Notes: generated from the letters alone by a model not told the origin. A stretch of 64,000 nucleotides of DNA from Arthrobacter subterraneus (GCF_900099735.1 NZ_FNDT01000007.1:62001-126000); one strand, 5' to 3'; positions 52,039-60,754 are shown, counted from the stretch's first letter. Translations and numbers: made by a program.

Positions 52039-52598
52039 GCGTGCCCGTGGTTGAACAGGTTCCGGACTTCACCGGCACCCATCGCCTGCTGGCGGTACTC
52101 GTCCGTCAGGACGGTCAACACCTGTCGCGCATATTCCTCGTTGGTTGAGGCGACAGCGTCCTTCGCGTACACAACCCGCACGTTATTCGCGTACGCATCC
52201 GCTGAGGTCTGGGCGACGCAGTTGTGCGTCGCGACTCCCGCCAGCACCACGGTATCCACACTGAGGTTCCGCAGGCGCTGCAGCAGATCGGTTCCAAAGA
52301 AGGCGCTGTCGCGCGTCTTCACCAGCTCCGGGAGGCCCTCGATTTCCAGGCCGTCGACCGGCTCGGCCTGCTCAGTACCGCTGAACAGGAAGCCCTGGTC
52401 GTCGTCGAGCATGCTGAGGGTCCAGGTGGACCTGTCCCGCTGGTGTTCGGTGCGGATCACATAAGCGGCAACCCCGGCTTCCCGCGCATCCCTGATGACC
52501 GAGTTACACGCTGCCACCAGCGCTTCCTGCCGGCTTCCAAGGGCGCCGTCCTCGAAGAATGCTTTCTGCATGTCGATAATCAGCAACGCAACTGCCAC
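52035..52598 (-). CDS. Isochorismatase-like cysteine hydrolase
   Basis: 187 residues. Catalytic triad of the family is visible: Asp in LLIIDMQKAF, Lys in VKTRDSAFFGTDL, Cys in VLAGVATHNCVAQTS. Such enzymes hydrolyse amides or vinyl ethers (nicotinamide, N-carbamoyl compounds, isochorismate); substrate is unknown. The GTG at 52598 has AAAGGA 7-8 bases upstream and is chosen over a longer frame to 52631. First gene of the operon, overlapping the next by ATGA. Confidence 0.9.
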   Translation of the reverse strand: MAVALLIIDMQKAFFEDGALGSRQEALVAACNSVIRDAREAGVAAYVIRTEHQRDRSTWTLSMLDDDQGFLFSGTEQAEPVDGLEIEGLPELVKTRDSAFFGTDLLQRLRNLSVDTVVLAGVATHNCVAQTSADAYANNVRVVYAKDAVASTNEEYARQVLTVLTDEYRQQAMGAGEVRNLFNHGHA

Positions 52599-52725
52599 GT
52601 GTATGTCCTTTCCGCGGGGGACCTCGCGCATCTCTTGGACAGCATACTTACGAATTTTCCTTGAGGCGCGTCCCGGCGGGGTCTAGCGTTGGTCCTACGA
52701 AGGCCGTCCTCAAAGGAGAAATGCC

Positions 52726-54213
52726 GTGAATTCCCTGTGGCTCGAATCAGCACCGCACATTCCCGCCAATGCTTTCCAGGAGGGCGGACAGTATGATTCC
52801 GTGGTGGTCGGAGCCGGCATCACCGGGCTGACCACGGCCACACTGCTCGCGCGGTCGGGCCAGCGGGTGGCTGTCCTGGAAGCACGCACTGTCGGTGCTG
52901 TCACTACCGGAAACAGCACAGCGAAGGTGTCGCTGCTCCAGGGGACACAACTGTCCTCCATCATCGACCATCACGGCGCTGCCCTGGCGCGCCACTACGT
53001 CACCGGGAACCGGGAGGGCCAAAGCTGGCTTCTGAGGTTCTGCGATGAGCACGGCGTCAGCTATGACATCCGGGACGCTGTCAACTACGCAATAACCGAC
53101 GACGGCGCCCGCCTCCTCAGTGCCGAACGGGACGCCTGCGCCAACTCCGGGCTCACGGCCCTGCTGGAGGAGTCCACGGAACTGCCCTTCCCCGTGAAGC
53201 GCACCCTGCGGGTGCCCGGCCAGGCGCAGGTACACCCACTCGAAGTGCTTGCCGCCCTCGCCGCCGACTTCCGGCAGCACTCCGGCCTTCTTGTTGAAGG
53301 CGTGCGGGTGACAGGGGTGAAGGCGGGCAGCACAAAGGGTGAGCGGACCACAATCCAGACCTCTCTGGGTGAAGTGACGGCGGCCAACGTGGTGATTGCC
53401 ACCGGCACTCCCATCCTGGACCGCGGCGGGCACTTCTCCGTGCTTGAGCCGCTCCGCTCCTATGCAGTCGCTTTCACGGTGCAGGATGTGATCCCCAGCG
53501 GCATGTACCTGTCGGTTGACTCGCCCTCCCGTACCCTGCGGAGTGCCACCGTTGAGGGCAGGCAGTACCTCATCGTGGGCGGCAACGGGCATACGGTCGG
53601 GCGCCAGGCGCACACCCAGTCGCTCGTTGATGACATTATCCGCTGGACTCAGGAGCTCTTTCCCACGGCCCAGCCCGCCTTCAGTTGGTCCGCTCAGGAC
53701 TACCGGCCGACGTCGTCCGTTCCCTACGTGGGCAAAATGCCCATCAGCGGGCAGTCCATCTATACCGCCACCGGCTTCAATAAGTGGGGTTTCACCAACG
53801 GTGTTGCTGCAAGCCTTGCCCTGTCCGCCGGGATTCTGGGGGGAAACATGCCGTGGGCTAGGGAGCTGTACAAGACCCGGGTAGGCAGGCAGGACGCGCT
53901 GAGCACAGTGAAGGCGAACGCCGGCGTCGGCCTTGAGATGGTGACAGGGTGGCTGGGCGGCCTGGCACGAACCCCACGATCCCATCCCCCCGAGGGCGAG
54001 GGCGTGGTTGTACGGGAGGGTGCGCGACCGGTGGGCATCTGCCAGATCGAAGGCATCACCCACCGCGTATCCGCTGTGTGCCCCCACCTCGGCGGTGTGT
54101 TGAGCTGGAATGACGCTGAACGGTCCTGGGACTGCCCGCTGCACGGGTCCCGTTTCACCCATGACGGAGTGCGGCTTGAGGGTCCGGCCACCCGGGATCT
54201 GCAGGCTCCCTAG
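52726..54213 (+). CDS. FAD-dependent oxidoreductase with C-terminal Rieske domain
   Basis: 495 residues. N-terminal DAO-type FAD domain (SVVVGAGITGLTTATLLARSG) and C-terminal Rieske 2Fe-2S domain (residues ~420-490) with both ligand pairs, VCPHLGGVLSW and CPLHGSRFTHDG. This is the layout of YhfW-like proteins; the electron route and substrate are unknown. The start is GTG with AAAGGAG upstream. It stands alone in front of pstS. Confidence 0.93.
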   Translation: MNSLWLESAPHIPANAFQEGGQYDSVVVGAGITGLTTATLLARSGQRVAVLEARTVGAVTTGNSTAKVSLLQGTQLSSIIDHHGAALARHYVTGNREGQSWLLRFCDEHGVSYDIRDAVNYAITDDGARLLSAERDACANSGLTALLEESTELPFPVKRTLRVPGQAQVHPLEVLAALAADFRQHSGLLVEGVRVTGVKAGSTKGERTTIQTSLGEVTAANVVIATGTPILDRGGHFSVLEPLRSYAVAFTVQDVIPSGMYLSVDSPSRTLRSATVEGRQYLIVGGNGHTVGRQAHTQSLVDDIIRWTQELFPTAQPAFSWSAQDYRPTSSVPYVGKMPISGQSIYTATGFNKWGFTNGVAASLALSAGILGGNMPWARELYKTRVGRQDALSTVKANAGVGLEMVTGWLGGLARTPRSHPPEGEGVVVREGARPVGICQIEGITHRVSAVCPHLGGVLSWNDAERSWDCPLHGSRFTHDGVRLEGPATRDLQAP

Positions 54214-54229
54214 AAACAGTTTCCTTTGC

Positions 54230-54262
54230 GTTCGCCGCGGGTTCACCCAGTATTCACCTGTA
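54230..54262 (+). promoter_or_regulatory. Triple PHO box upstream of pstS
   Basis: Three adjacent 11-bp repeats: GTTCGCCGCGG (54230-54240), GTTCACCCAGT (54241-54251) and ATTCACCTGTA (54252-54262). The exact 11-bp period and GTTCACC core match the actinobacterial PhoP site. The predicted -10 (TATCGT, 54261-54266) follows at once. Confidence 0.85.
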
Positions 54263-54272
54263 TCGTGGGCGT

Positions 54273-55385
54273 GTGATTTTGCGCCGTGTACTTACCCTCG
54301 CCGTCACCTGCGCTGCAGGCCTGTCAGTCGCCTCCTGCGGCTCGGACTACCCGCTGGGTCCGGCGCAGGAAGCTGCAGCGGAAAACGCCAGCTCCAGCCT
54401 GAGCGGAACCATCACCGGAGCCGGTTCATCGGCCCAGGGCCCCGCCATGAATGCCTGGCAGGCGGAGTTCGCCACCATCCACCCGGATGTTCGCGTGCAG
54501 TACTCACCCGATGGTTCGGGCGCAGGCCGTGGTGCGCTTCTCGCCGGAGCCGTGGATTTCGCCGGCTCCGATGCGTCCCTCAATGAGGACGAGCTCGAGG
54601 AATCACGGAAGGTGTGCGGTCCCGACGGAGCGTTCAACATTCCCGCTTATGTGGCGCCGATCAGTATTGCCTTCAACCTGCCCGGCATCGAGGAGCTCAA
54701 CCTCGACGCCGCGACCATCGCCGGCATTTTCCGCGGTGAGGTGACGCGCTGGGATGATCCGGCCATCGCCGGCCAGAATGAGGACATCGAGCTCCCGGAT
54801 CTCCCGATCACCCCGGTGAGCCGCTCGGATGACTCCGGCACCACGGAAAACTTCACGGACTACCTGCACGCTGTGGTGCCGGATATCTGGACCGACGAGG
54901 CTGACGGCACGTTCCCGTCGGGCCTGGCCGGAGAGAACGCCAAGGGCAATGCCGGCGTCGTCAGTACTGTTTCCGGCACCGAGGGAGCGGTCACCTACGC
55001 AGATGATTCCGCCGTCGGACCGCCCCTGGGCAAGGCGAACCTGCTGGTAGGCGATGAGTACGTAGCGGTGAGCCCGGAGGCTGCGGCCGCCGCCGTGGAT
55101 GTCGCTGAACCGGTGGAAGGCCGCGCCGAGTTCGATATTGCCCTGAACCTGGACCGGAAGACCACGGCACCGGGCGCCTATCCCCTGGTTCTCGTTTCCT
55201 ACCACGTCTACTGCTCCACCTATGGAGACGAGGAGACCGCGAACCTCGTCAGGACCTTCGGCACCTTCGTGGTGAGCGAGGAGGGCCAGCAGGCAGCAGC
55301 GGAGGCCGTCGGCAGCGCACCGATTTCAGCAAGCCTGTCGAAGCGCGCAGCGGAAGCGATCAGCACGATCGACGTCGAGAACTAA
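54273..55385 (+). CDS. pstS: Phosphate-binding lipoprotein PstS
   Basis: 370 residues. Signal peptide with lipobox VASCGSD. The mature part contains ITGAGSSAQGPAMNAWQAEF, YSPDGSGAGRGALLAGAVDFAGSDASL and PVSRSDDSGTTENFTDYL, the phosphate-ligand loops. It is probably leaderless: GTG at 54273 with TATCGT 6 bases upstream. A terminator follows, and no pstCAB is adjacent here, so it is either an orphan copy or the rest lies elsewhere. Confidence 0.95.
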   Translation: MILRRVLTLAVTCAAGLSVASCGSDYPLGPAQEAAAENASSSLSGTITGAGSSAQGPAMNAWQAEFATIHPDVRVQYSPDGSGAGRGALLAGAVDFAGSDASLNEDELEESRKVCGPDGAFNIPAYVAPISIAFNLPGIEELNLDAATIAGIFRGEVTRWDDPAIAGQNEDIELPDLPITPVSRSDDSGTTENFTDYLHAVVPDIWTDEADGTFPSGLAGENAKGNAGVVSTVSGTEGAVTYADDSAVGPPLGKANLLVGDEYVAVSPEAAAAAVDVAEPVEGRAEFDIALNLDRKTTAPGAYPLVLVSYHVYCSTYGDEETANLVRTFGTFVVSEEGQQAAAEAVGSAPISASLSKRAAEAISTIDVEN

Positions 55386-55402
55386 AACACGTCCACGCAA
55401 AG

Positions 55403-55436
55403 ACGGAGGATCCTCCCGAGAGAGGACCCTCCGTTT
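55403..55436 (+). terminator. Terminator after pstS
   Basis: 13-bp stem with one mismatch (55403-55415 with 55422-55434), 6-base loop, followed by TTT. It starts 17 bp after the stop. Confidence 0.85.
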
Positions 55437-55447
55437 CGCGTTCTGCT

Positions 55448-56020
55448 TTAGGCCGGGTTGGCAGCTCGCGGTCCGCCGGACTCAGGATCGTCCAGCGACG
55501 GATCGGCGAGACCCGGGCCGTCTGCCAGTGGATCGGCCGACCGGCTGGCCGTAGCCGAACCCGAGCCCGGGGCGTCAACGTTGCCCCGCCAGGCGCCTGT
55601 CTCATTGCCTGTGTTCTCGATGAACTCCTTGAACCGGGCGAGGTCTGCCTTCACCTGCCGGTCATCGGCGCCTACCGCTGCGCCGACTTTCTCGGTGAAA
55701 TTCTCCGGATCCCAGTCCAGCTGGACGGTCACCCGGGTCTGTGCGTCATCCAACCTGTGGAAGGTCACGACGCCGGCATGGGATTTTCCGTCCGTGCTCT
55801 TCCAGGCAATACGCTCATCGGGGTGCTGCTCCGTGATCTCGGTGTCGAACTCACGCTCGACGCCGCCGATCTTGGTGACCCAGTGGTTACGGGTGTCCGA
55901 GATTTGGGTGATGGACTCCACTCCACCCATGAACTCGGGGAAGGCCTCGAACTGGGTCCACTGGTTGTAGGCGGTGGACACCGGCACTGAAACGTCGATG
56001 AATTCCTGAACTGTTGCCAT
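55448..56020 (-). CDS. SRPBCC (polyketide cyclase/dehydrase-like) protein
   Basis: 190 residues. The ligand-binding domain runs from MATVQEFIDVSVPVSTAYNQ through WTQFEAFPEFMGGVESI to VGADDRQVKADLARFKEFIE, as in COG5637/CoxG-like proteins of actinobacteria. The C-terminal 50 residues are a low-complexity acidic tail (ADPLADGPGLADPSLDDPES). Function unknown. The ATG at 56020 has AGGAGG upstream. Confidence 0.87.
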   Translation of the reverse strand: MATVQEFIDVSVPVSTAYNQWTQFEAFPEFMGGVESITQISDTRNHWVTKIGGVEREFDTEITEQHPDERIAWKSTDGKSHAGVVTFHRLDDAQTRVTVQLDWDPENFTEKVGAAVGADDRQVKADLARFKEFIENTGNETGAWRGNVDAPGSGSATASRSADPLADGPGLADPSLDDPESGGPRAANPA

Positions 56021-56228
56021 TGTCTGTTCCTCCTGTTTGCTGGAACTTCCCACGGATCAACTGACCGCTTGTTCGTCACGCTAACCCACGGTTCATCACG
56101 GATCAATAAAATGCTAAGTTTACTTAGAGTTTTCCCAGCTACTGGATCGCGGCGAAAGTCCGGGTCTAGGCTGGAGGCTGATGCTGGCAGCGTCAAGCGG
56201 CCGGAATTCCGTCACGAGTGGAGGATTT

Positions 56229-56708
56229 ATGAAGGCGTCAAAAACCCTGACCGACAACATGCAGCTGGTGCTGGTGGATCTGGTGGAACTGCATCTGCAG
56301 GGCAAGCAGGCTCACTGGAACGTGGTCGGCAAGAACTTCCGCGACCTGCACCTGCAACTGGACGAGATCATCGAGGATGCGCGGCTGTTCGCTGATCAGA
56401 TGGCGGAGCGCATGCGCGCCCTGCACGCCGTCCCGGACGGGCGGAGCGCCATCGTCGCCAAGGGAACGTCACTGGACGAGTTCCCCGCCGGCCTCGTGGA
56501 CACCAAGGACACCGTCGCCATGGTTGTTGCCATGCTGGAATCTGCCGTCGGCCGGATGCGCGAGGTTCATGACCAGGTGGATGAGGAAGATCCCACCACT
56601 GCGGACATCCTGCACGGCATGATCGAGAAGTTCGAGCAGTACGCGTGGATGGTGAATGCAGAAAATATGCAGCCGACAGCCAACGTGGTCACGCCGAGCA
56701 AGAAGTAA
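56229..56708 (+). CDS. dps: Dps-family ferritin-like DNA-protection protein
   Basis: 159 residues. Forms dodecamers that oxidise and store iron and protect DNA. The ferroxidase signature is spread over QGKQAHWNVVGKNFRDLHLQ and DEIIEDARLFADQMAERM, with the His, Asp and Glu ligands. GGAGG precedes the ATG at 56229. A bidirectional terminator follows. The neighbour on the other side is a metal-transport gene. Confidence 0.93.
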   Translation: MKASKTLTDNMQLVLVDLVELHLQGKQAHWNVVGKNFRDLHLQLDEIIEDARLFADQMAERMRALHAVPDGRSAIVAKGTSLDEFPAGLVDTKDTVAMVVAMLESAVGRMREVHDQVDEEDPTTADILHGMIEKFEQYAWMVNAENMQPTANVVTPSKK

Positions 56709-56714
56709 CCGGTT

Positions 56715-56760
56715 CATGGCAGAAGGGCGGCAGTCACCGGACTGCCGCCCTTCTGCCATG
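56715..56760. terminator. Bidirectional terminator between dps and CDF gene
   Basis: Perfect 20-bp stem (56715-56734 with 56741-56760), 6-base CACCGG loop, in the 53-bp gap between convergent genes. Confidence 0.9.
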
Positions 56761-56761
56761 T

Positions 56762-57778
56762 CTAGCGGTACTCGCCGCCGCCCTGGGTCAGGCCGGGCAG
56801 GAACTCCTCCGGAAGTTCTGATACCGGAACAATCACCATGTCCTGCACCTTCCAGTCCATCTCCACGCACGCCTCACGGGCTTTCTCGATGCGCTGCAGG
56901 GTTGCACCCGGCCAGCCCCGCGGAACCACAAATGATTCGATGTGGAAGACGTGCCCTTCATCGCGCACCCGCGACCTGGCCTCGCGTACCCAGCTCAGGC
57001 TCTGCAGGTAGGAGTCAATCCGCTCCCCCACCGGGTCCGGCCGGGAATCGTCGTAGGTCCGTGCCCGCGTGTCGGTCAGCCCGCCAATGGCAGCGCGCAG
57101 GTTCTTGATCCCATCGTGGAGGATGCTCGTGGAGATGAGGATCGCGGCCGCATAATCCGCCCACCACAGCCCCACGCCGATGCCCAGAACACCCACCGCC
57201 GCGGAGAGCGCCGTCATCCAGTCGGCCTTGTTCATATCGGCGTCTGCGTAGAGCACCTTGTCGTGCAGCGTCTTTGCGAGCTTCATCTTGATGATGCCCA
57301 GAACTACCGGGGGCCCGGCAGTAAACAGCATGGCGAGCACCATGAGCCATCCCAGCCAGAACGTGTTTCCCAGGAGGGTGACCCCGCCGATGGTGGGGTG
57401 TTCCGCAGTAACAAGCCCTATCCCCGAATCGACCAGCAGATACGCCCCCATCACCACCAGCGCGACCGCCGCCACCAGGTGAGCCACGCCGACCGCGCGG
57501 TGGTATCCGTAAGGGTGGGATTCAGTGGGACGACGGCGGATGATGCGAGCCGCAATGAGGAAGGAGATGGGTGGAAGGAAGGAGAGCAGGTCCTCGATCC
57601 AGGCGGCCTTCATGGCCTGCGAGTTTCCCAGCACCAGGTAGACCAGGAAGGTCGAAACCGCCAGGAACACTATGGTGATCCATTCCCATTTCACGGCTTT
57701 GTGCAGTGCCCGGCGTTGCTCTTCCGGCAGTTCGGTATGGCCGAAGCGTGCTGCTTCCTCTTCTCCGTTGCTGCTCAC
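56762..57778 (-). CDS. Cation diffusion facilitator family transporter
   Basis: 338 residues with six membrane segments. Segment 2 region has AAWIEDLLSFLPPISFLIAARII (in place of the zinc-site HxxxD) and segment 5 has DADMNKADWMTALSAAVGVLG. RRPTESHPYGYHRAVGVAHLV is the typical CDF loop. The E-DLLS and DADMNKADW combination differs from ZitB-type Zn sites, so another divalent cation is possible. The GTG start overlaps the stop of the upstream short lipoprotein gene. Confidence 0.9.
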   Translation of the reverse strand: MSSNGEEEAARFGHTELPEEQRRALHKAVKWEWITIVFLAVSTFLVYLVLGNSQAMKAAWIEDLLSFLPPISFLIAARIIRRRPTESHPYGYHRAVGVAHLVAAVALVVMGAYLLVDSGIGLVTAEHPTIGGVTLLGNTFWLGWLMVLAMLFTAGPPVVLGIIKMKLAKTLHDKVLYADADMNKADWMTALSAAVGVLGIGVGLWWADYAAAILISTSILHDGIKNLRAAIGGLTDTRARTYDDSRPDPVGERIDSYLQSLSWVREARSRVRDEGHVFHIESFVVPRGWPGATLQRIEKAREACVEMDWKVQDMVIVPVSELPEEFLPGLTQGGGEYR

Positions 57779-58254
57779 AGTTCCACCTCCTGCGCCTGAA
57801 GGAACTGGTCGAGCTTCAGGAGGAATGCATTCTCACCCATGGGAACGAGCATGACGTGCTTGACCGTCTTGCCGCGCTCATCTCTGGTTTCAGCGTAGGG
57901 GCGGGTGATGCCGGCTTCCTTGATCCACGGAGTGTCCGCCGCGAATCCTCCGATAGCCATGTCCAGTTGGCCGTGGGACAGGTCCTGGGCAAGTTCGTGT
58001 TCGGACCCGGGCACCCACTCAATGGTGGCGTCCAGGGTCTCCGCGAACTCCTCGACCAGACCGGGTTCAATACCTGCCGGATCTCCGGCCCGGGGCAGTT
58101 GAACCCACTCGGCGTTCTCCGTCACGCCAACCCGGAGTGTCGCTCCGGAAACCCGCTCCAGGGTTCCGTCGGGGTCCTGCGGAATGGTGATGCCACAGGA
58201 CGTCAGGCCGAGAAGAAGCACCAACCCTGCCGCTGCGCCACGAATGTTCAGCAT
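57775..58254 (-). CDS. Short solute-binding lipoprotein coupled to the CDF transporter
   Basis: 159 residues. Lipoprotein signal with lipobox LTSCGI, then a single partial SBP_bac_3 domain (TLRVGVTENAEWVQL, GIEPGLVEEFAETLDATIEWVPGSE, QLDMAIGGFAADTPWIKEAGITRPY). Normal family-3 binding proteins are 230-280 residues; the second lobe is largely missing, but the reading frame is intact. Four-base overlap with the CDF gene ties the two together. Its role could be as an extracellular metal or ligand sensor. Confidence 0.85.
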   Translation of the reverse strand: MLNIRGAAAGLVLLLGLTSCGITIPQDPDGTLERVSGATLRVGVTENAEWVQLPRAGDPAGIEPGLVEEFAETLDATIEWVPGSEHELAQDLSHGQLDMAIGGFAADTPWIKEAGITRPYAETRDERGKTVKHVMLVPMGENAFLLKLDQFLQAQEVEL

Positions 58255-58307
58255 GCTTCGTAATTTACCCCTTCCCTGCTGTTTCCGCAGGTCAGGCGGG
58301 CATCGGT

Positions 58308-59120
58308 TCAGCGTCCGGGGAAGCTTGGGCGCTCCTTGGCGAGGAAGGCGCGGGTACCCTCCGCCTTGTCCTGGGTGGTGAACGCGGTCCGGAAGGATTC
58401 CGCCTCGAGGGCAAGGCCTTCAGCAGTGGGCTTGCCCTCGATTTCCGACAGCGTTCTTTTAACGAGTGCGACGGCGGTGGGAGACTGGCGTGCCACTGCG
58501 GCCAAAGTGCTGTGGGCACCGTCGAGCAGTTCCTCGGCGGAATCGAAAAGCGCTGTGACGAGACCGGCGCGGTGTGCTTCGTCAGCCTTCAGGCGGCGGC
58601 CGGTGAAGAGAAGTTCGCGTGCCAGCCCGGGCCCCACGTAACGGGGCAGCCGGACGGACCCACCGAAGCCGGGAACGAGCCCCAAACCGACTTCGGGCTG
58701 GCCGAAGGATGCCGATGATGCGGCGTAGATCAGGTCGCACGCCATCGCGAGCTCGCAGCCCCCGCCGAGCGCGAAGCCGTTCACCGCAGCGATGACCGGC
58801 ACGGGAAGCTGCTCGACCGCAAGGGTCACCTGGTGCATGCGGGAGCTGTGAGCATGCGCTTCGTCCGGCGTCATGCCCTCCATTTCGCGGATATCCGCGC
58901 CGGCGACGAAAGCCTTCCCCGTACCGGTGATGATGACGCCGCGAACCGGCCACGCGCCGTCGTCGTTCGCCAACACCTCCGAAACCGCGCTGATGCAGTG
59001 TTCAAGGTCCTGGACCACCCTTGTGGACAGGGCATTCAGGGCGTCCGGGCGGTTCACCGTGATGGTGAGGACGCCATCACGGATGTCGGTCAGGAGGGTT
59101 GGGTAGACAGGAAGCTGCAT
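58308..59120 (-). CDS. Enoyl-CoA hydratase/isomerase
   Basis: 270-residue crotonase. Oxyanion hole in FVAGADIREMEGM and NGFALGGGCELAMACDLIYAA; the catalytic Glu is in ASFGQPEVGLGLVPGFGG. Typical beta-oxidation enzyme. The ATG at 59120 (MQLPVYPTLLTDIRDG) gives the family length; upstream sequence to 59258 is a repeat-bearing promoter region. Confidence 0.93.
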   Translation of the reverse strand: MQLPVYPTLLTDIRDGVLTITVNRPDALNALSTRVVQDLEHCISAVSEVLANDDGAWPVRGVIITGTGKAFVAGADIREMEGMTPDEAHAHSSRMHQVTLAVEQLPVPVIAAVNGFALGGGCELAMACDLIYAASSASFGQPEVGLGLVPGFGGSVRLPRYVGPGLARELLFTGRRLKADEAHRAGLVTALFDSAEELLDGAHSTLAAVARQSPTAVALVKRTLSEIEGKPTAEGLALEAESFRTAFTTQDKAEGTRAFLAKERPSFPGR

Positions 59121-59136
59121 GAGCCCAAGCGTAGCG

Positions 59137-59206
59137 ACCGAGGGACCCGGAGTGAGCGAAGCGAGCCCTGGGAGGCCGCTGCGCGCGTACCGACCGAGGG
59201 GCCCGG
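59137..59206. repeat. Pair of short direct repeats (ACCGAGGGxCCCGG)
   Basis: ACCGAGGGACCCGG (59137-59150) and ACCGAGGGGCCCGG (59193-59206), 56 bp apart, in the divergent region between the enoyl-CoA hydratase and DUF4262 genes. Looks like dispersed intergenic repeat debris; no regulatory role is evident. Confidence 0.5.
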
Positions 59207-59260
59207 AAATGTCAGAACGGGATGCCATCTTTGACTCAGTCACACTGAAGGAGTGCATCC

Positions 59261-59782
59261 ATGACCGACCTCATCTTTCACCCACCCTGCTCATTCCTCG
59301 AATTTTCGGGGCTGCGGCGGAATGTGGGTTTCAACCGCGAACACCTCGAATCGCAGCTGGCGCAGGAAGGGGTCATCCTGCGCTTCAGCGAAGGCAGCGG
59401 AGAGCTGCCCTGTGCCTACACGGTGGGCCTTACCGGCCGGGGGCTACCGGAGCTCATCCTGTATGGCCGGAGCCCCGGTCATCTGCGTCATGCCTGGTCG
59501 CTCATCGAACCGGAACTGGGCCGTCTCGCGGAGGCCGGAAGGAGGGTTTTCCATGGACAGTTCGACGGGCAGACCGTCCGCGTCCGGAGGGCGTCGCTGC
59601 ACCGGCTCCGGGATGCCTTCGCGCTGTATGGCCGGGACGGATTCAGCGCCCTGCAGGTCTATTGGATGGTCGGCTCCGGGAACCACCTGCCGCAACAGTG
59701 GGAAATCCGGTACCTCGCGGCGCAGCCCTTCCTCGGCGAAGGAACCCTCGGTGACCTGATCGACGGGAGGAACAACGCCTGA
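59261..59782 (+). CDS. DUF4262 domain protein
   Basis: 173 residues. The DUF4262 signature is CAYTVGLTGRGLPELILYGRSPGHLRHAWSLIE (residues ~50-85). Function unknown; these proteins are small, cytosolic and common in actinobacteria. GAAGGAG lies before the ATG. Its stop abuts the stop of the convergent protease gene with no gap. Confidence 0.87.
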   Translation: MTDLIFHPPCSFLEFSGLRRNVGFNREHLESQLAQEGVILRFSEGSGELPCAYTVGLTGRGLPELILYGRSPGHLRHAWSLIEPELGRLAEAGRRVFHGQFDGQTVRVRRASLHRLRDAFALYGRDGFSALQVYWMVGSGNHLPQQWEIRYLAAQPFLGEGTLGDLIDGRNNA

Positions 59783-60649
59783 TCAGGGCAGCAGTTCCGG
59801 CGGAACAAGGAGCAGCAGGGCCACGCCGGTGCCGTTGAACACTATGTGAGTCACTATTGCCGCGCCGAGGCGGCCGGTGAACACTGTCAGCACCCCGCAC
59901 ACAAGCCCAACAGTGAATGTGCTGAGCAGCAGGTAGATGGATGAACGGAGGTCCGGAACGGCACCGGTATGCAGCAGGCCGAAGGCGAGGGAACTCACCA
60001 GCAGCGCCATGACCGTGGATGCCACGATGGACCGTCTCTGGACGGCGGGCGTCACGGCGTCGCCACGGTTGCCCGTGCGTCGGAGCCAGAGCGCATTCTG
60101 CACGCCGCGCAGCACCAGGCCGCGGTTGAACAACTCCTCAAGGAAAGGCGCGATCAGCACTCCCCCGAGTACGCCGTTGATGAGCAGCCAGACGGTATCA
60201 CCGGTCAGGAACAGTTCCGCGTTGCCCTGGATGACTTCACCGTCCTGCAGAGGCCACAGGAGCGTAAGAACCGCGAGGATTATGGCCAGCACCACCCTCG
60301 CGGCAATGCCGGCGCCCAGGCCTACGGCGAGGTCGATCCATTGGAACCGCAGGCCGAAATCGAGGGCGAGGGAGCGGAATCCGTGGCGGCGGGAAGCGTA
60401 GAAGGTCACGCCGAACATCGCCGTCCAGGTCAGCAGCAGCGATGCAAAAATCAGCTCCGGACCGAACGGCAGTACCTCCGCCAGGGCAAGGGTGCCAAGC
60501 AGCGGCACCAGCACCACAATCACCAGGCCCGCCAAGGCAAGGCCTGCACCCCACCGGGGTGCGAGGGGCCCTTCGGGGGTCAGCTGGGTGGGGTTCGCCA
60601 GGCGGAACGGAGTGCCCTGCGCTGCAGGTGGGGGAAACGATCGGGGCAT
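59783..60649 (-). CDS. CPBP-family intramembrane metalloprotease
   Basis: 288 residues, eight membrane segments. The catalytic motifs are FLEELFNRGLVLRGVQNAL (EExxxR type), SSLAFGLLHTG with the ligand His, and AIVTHIVFNGTGVA with HxxxN. Relatives process prenylated proteins or take part in bacteriocin immunity; the target here is unknown. Confidence 0.92.
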   Translation of the reverse strand: MPRSFPPPAAQGTPFRLANPTQLTPEGPLAPRWGAGLALAGLVIVVLVPLLGTLALAEVLPFGPELIFASLLLTWTAMFGVTFYASRRHGFRSLALDFGLRFQWIDLAVGLGAGIAARVVLAIILAVLTLLWPLQDGEVIQGNAELFLTGDTVWLLINGVLGGVLIAPFLEELFNRGLVLRGVQNALWLRRTGNRGDAVTPAVQRRSIVASTVMALLVSSLAFGLLHTGAVPDLRSSIYLLLSTFTVGLVCGVLTVFTGRLGAAIVTHIVFNGTGVALLLLVPPELLP

Positions 60650-60754
60650 GCAAGCACCCTATCTGCCCTTCCAGGAAAGAAACCGGGTCCGGGCAGTTGA
60701 CGGCTGGGGGTAGGGAGTTCTTTAGTGAAGGGACATCACGATCAGGGAGTGCCG

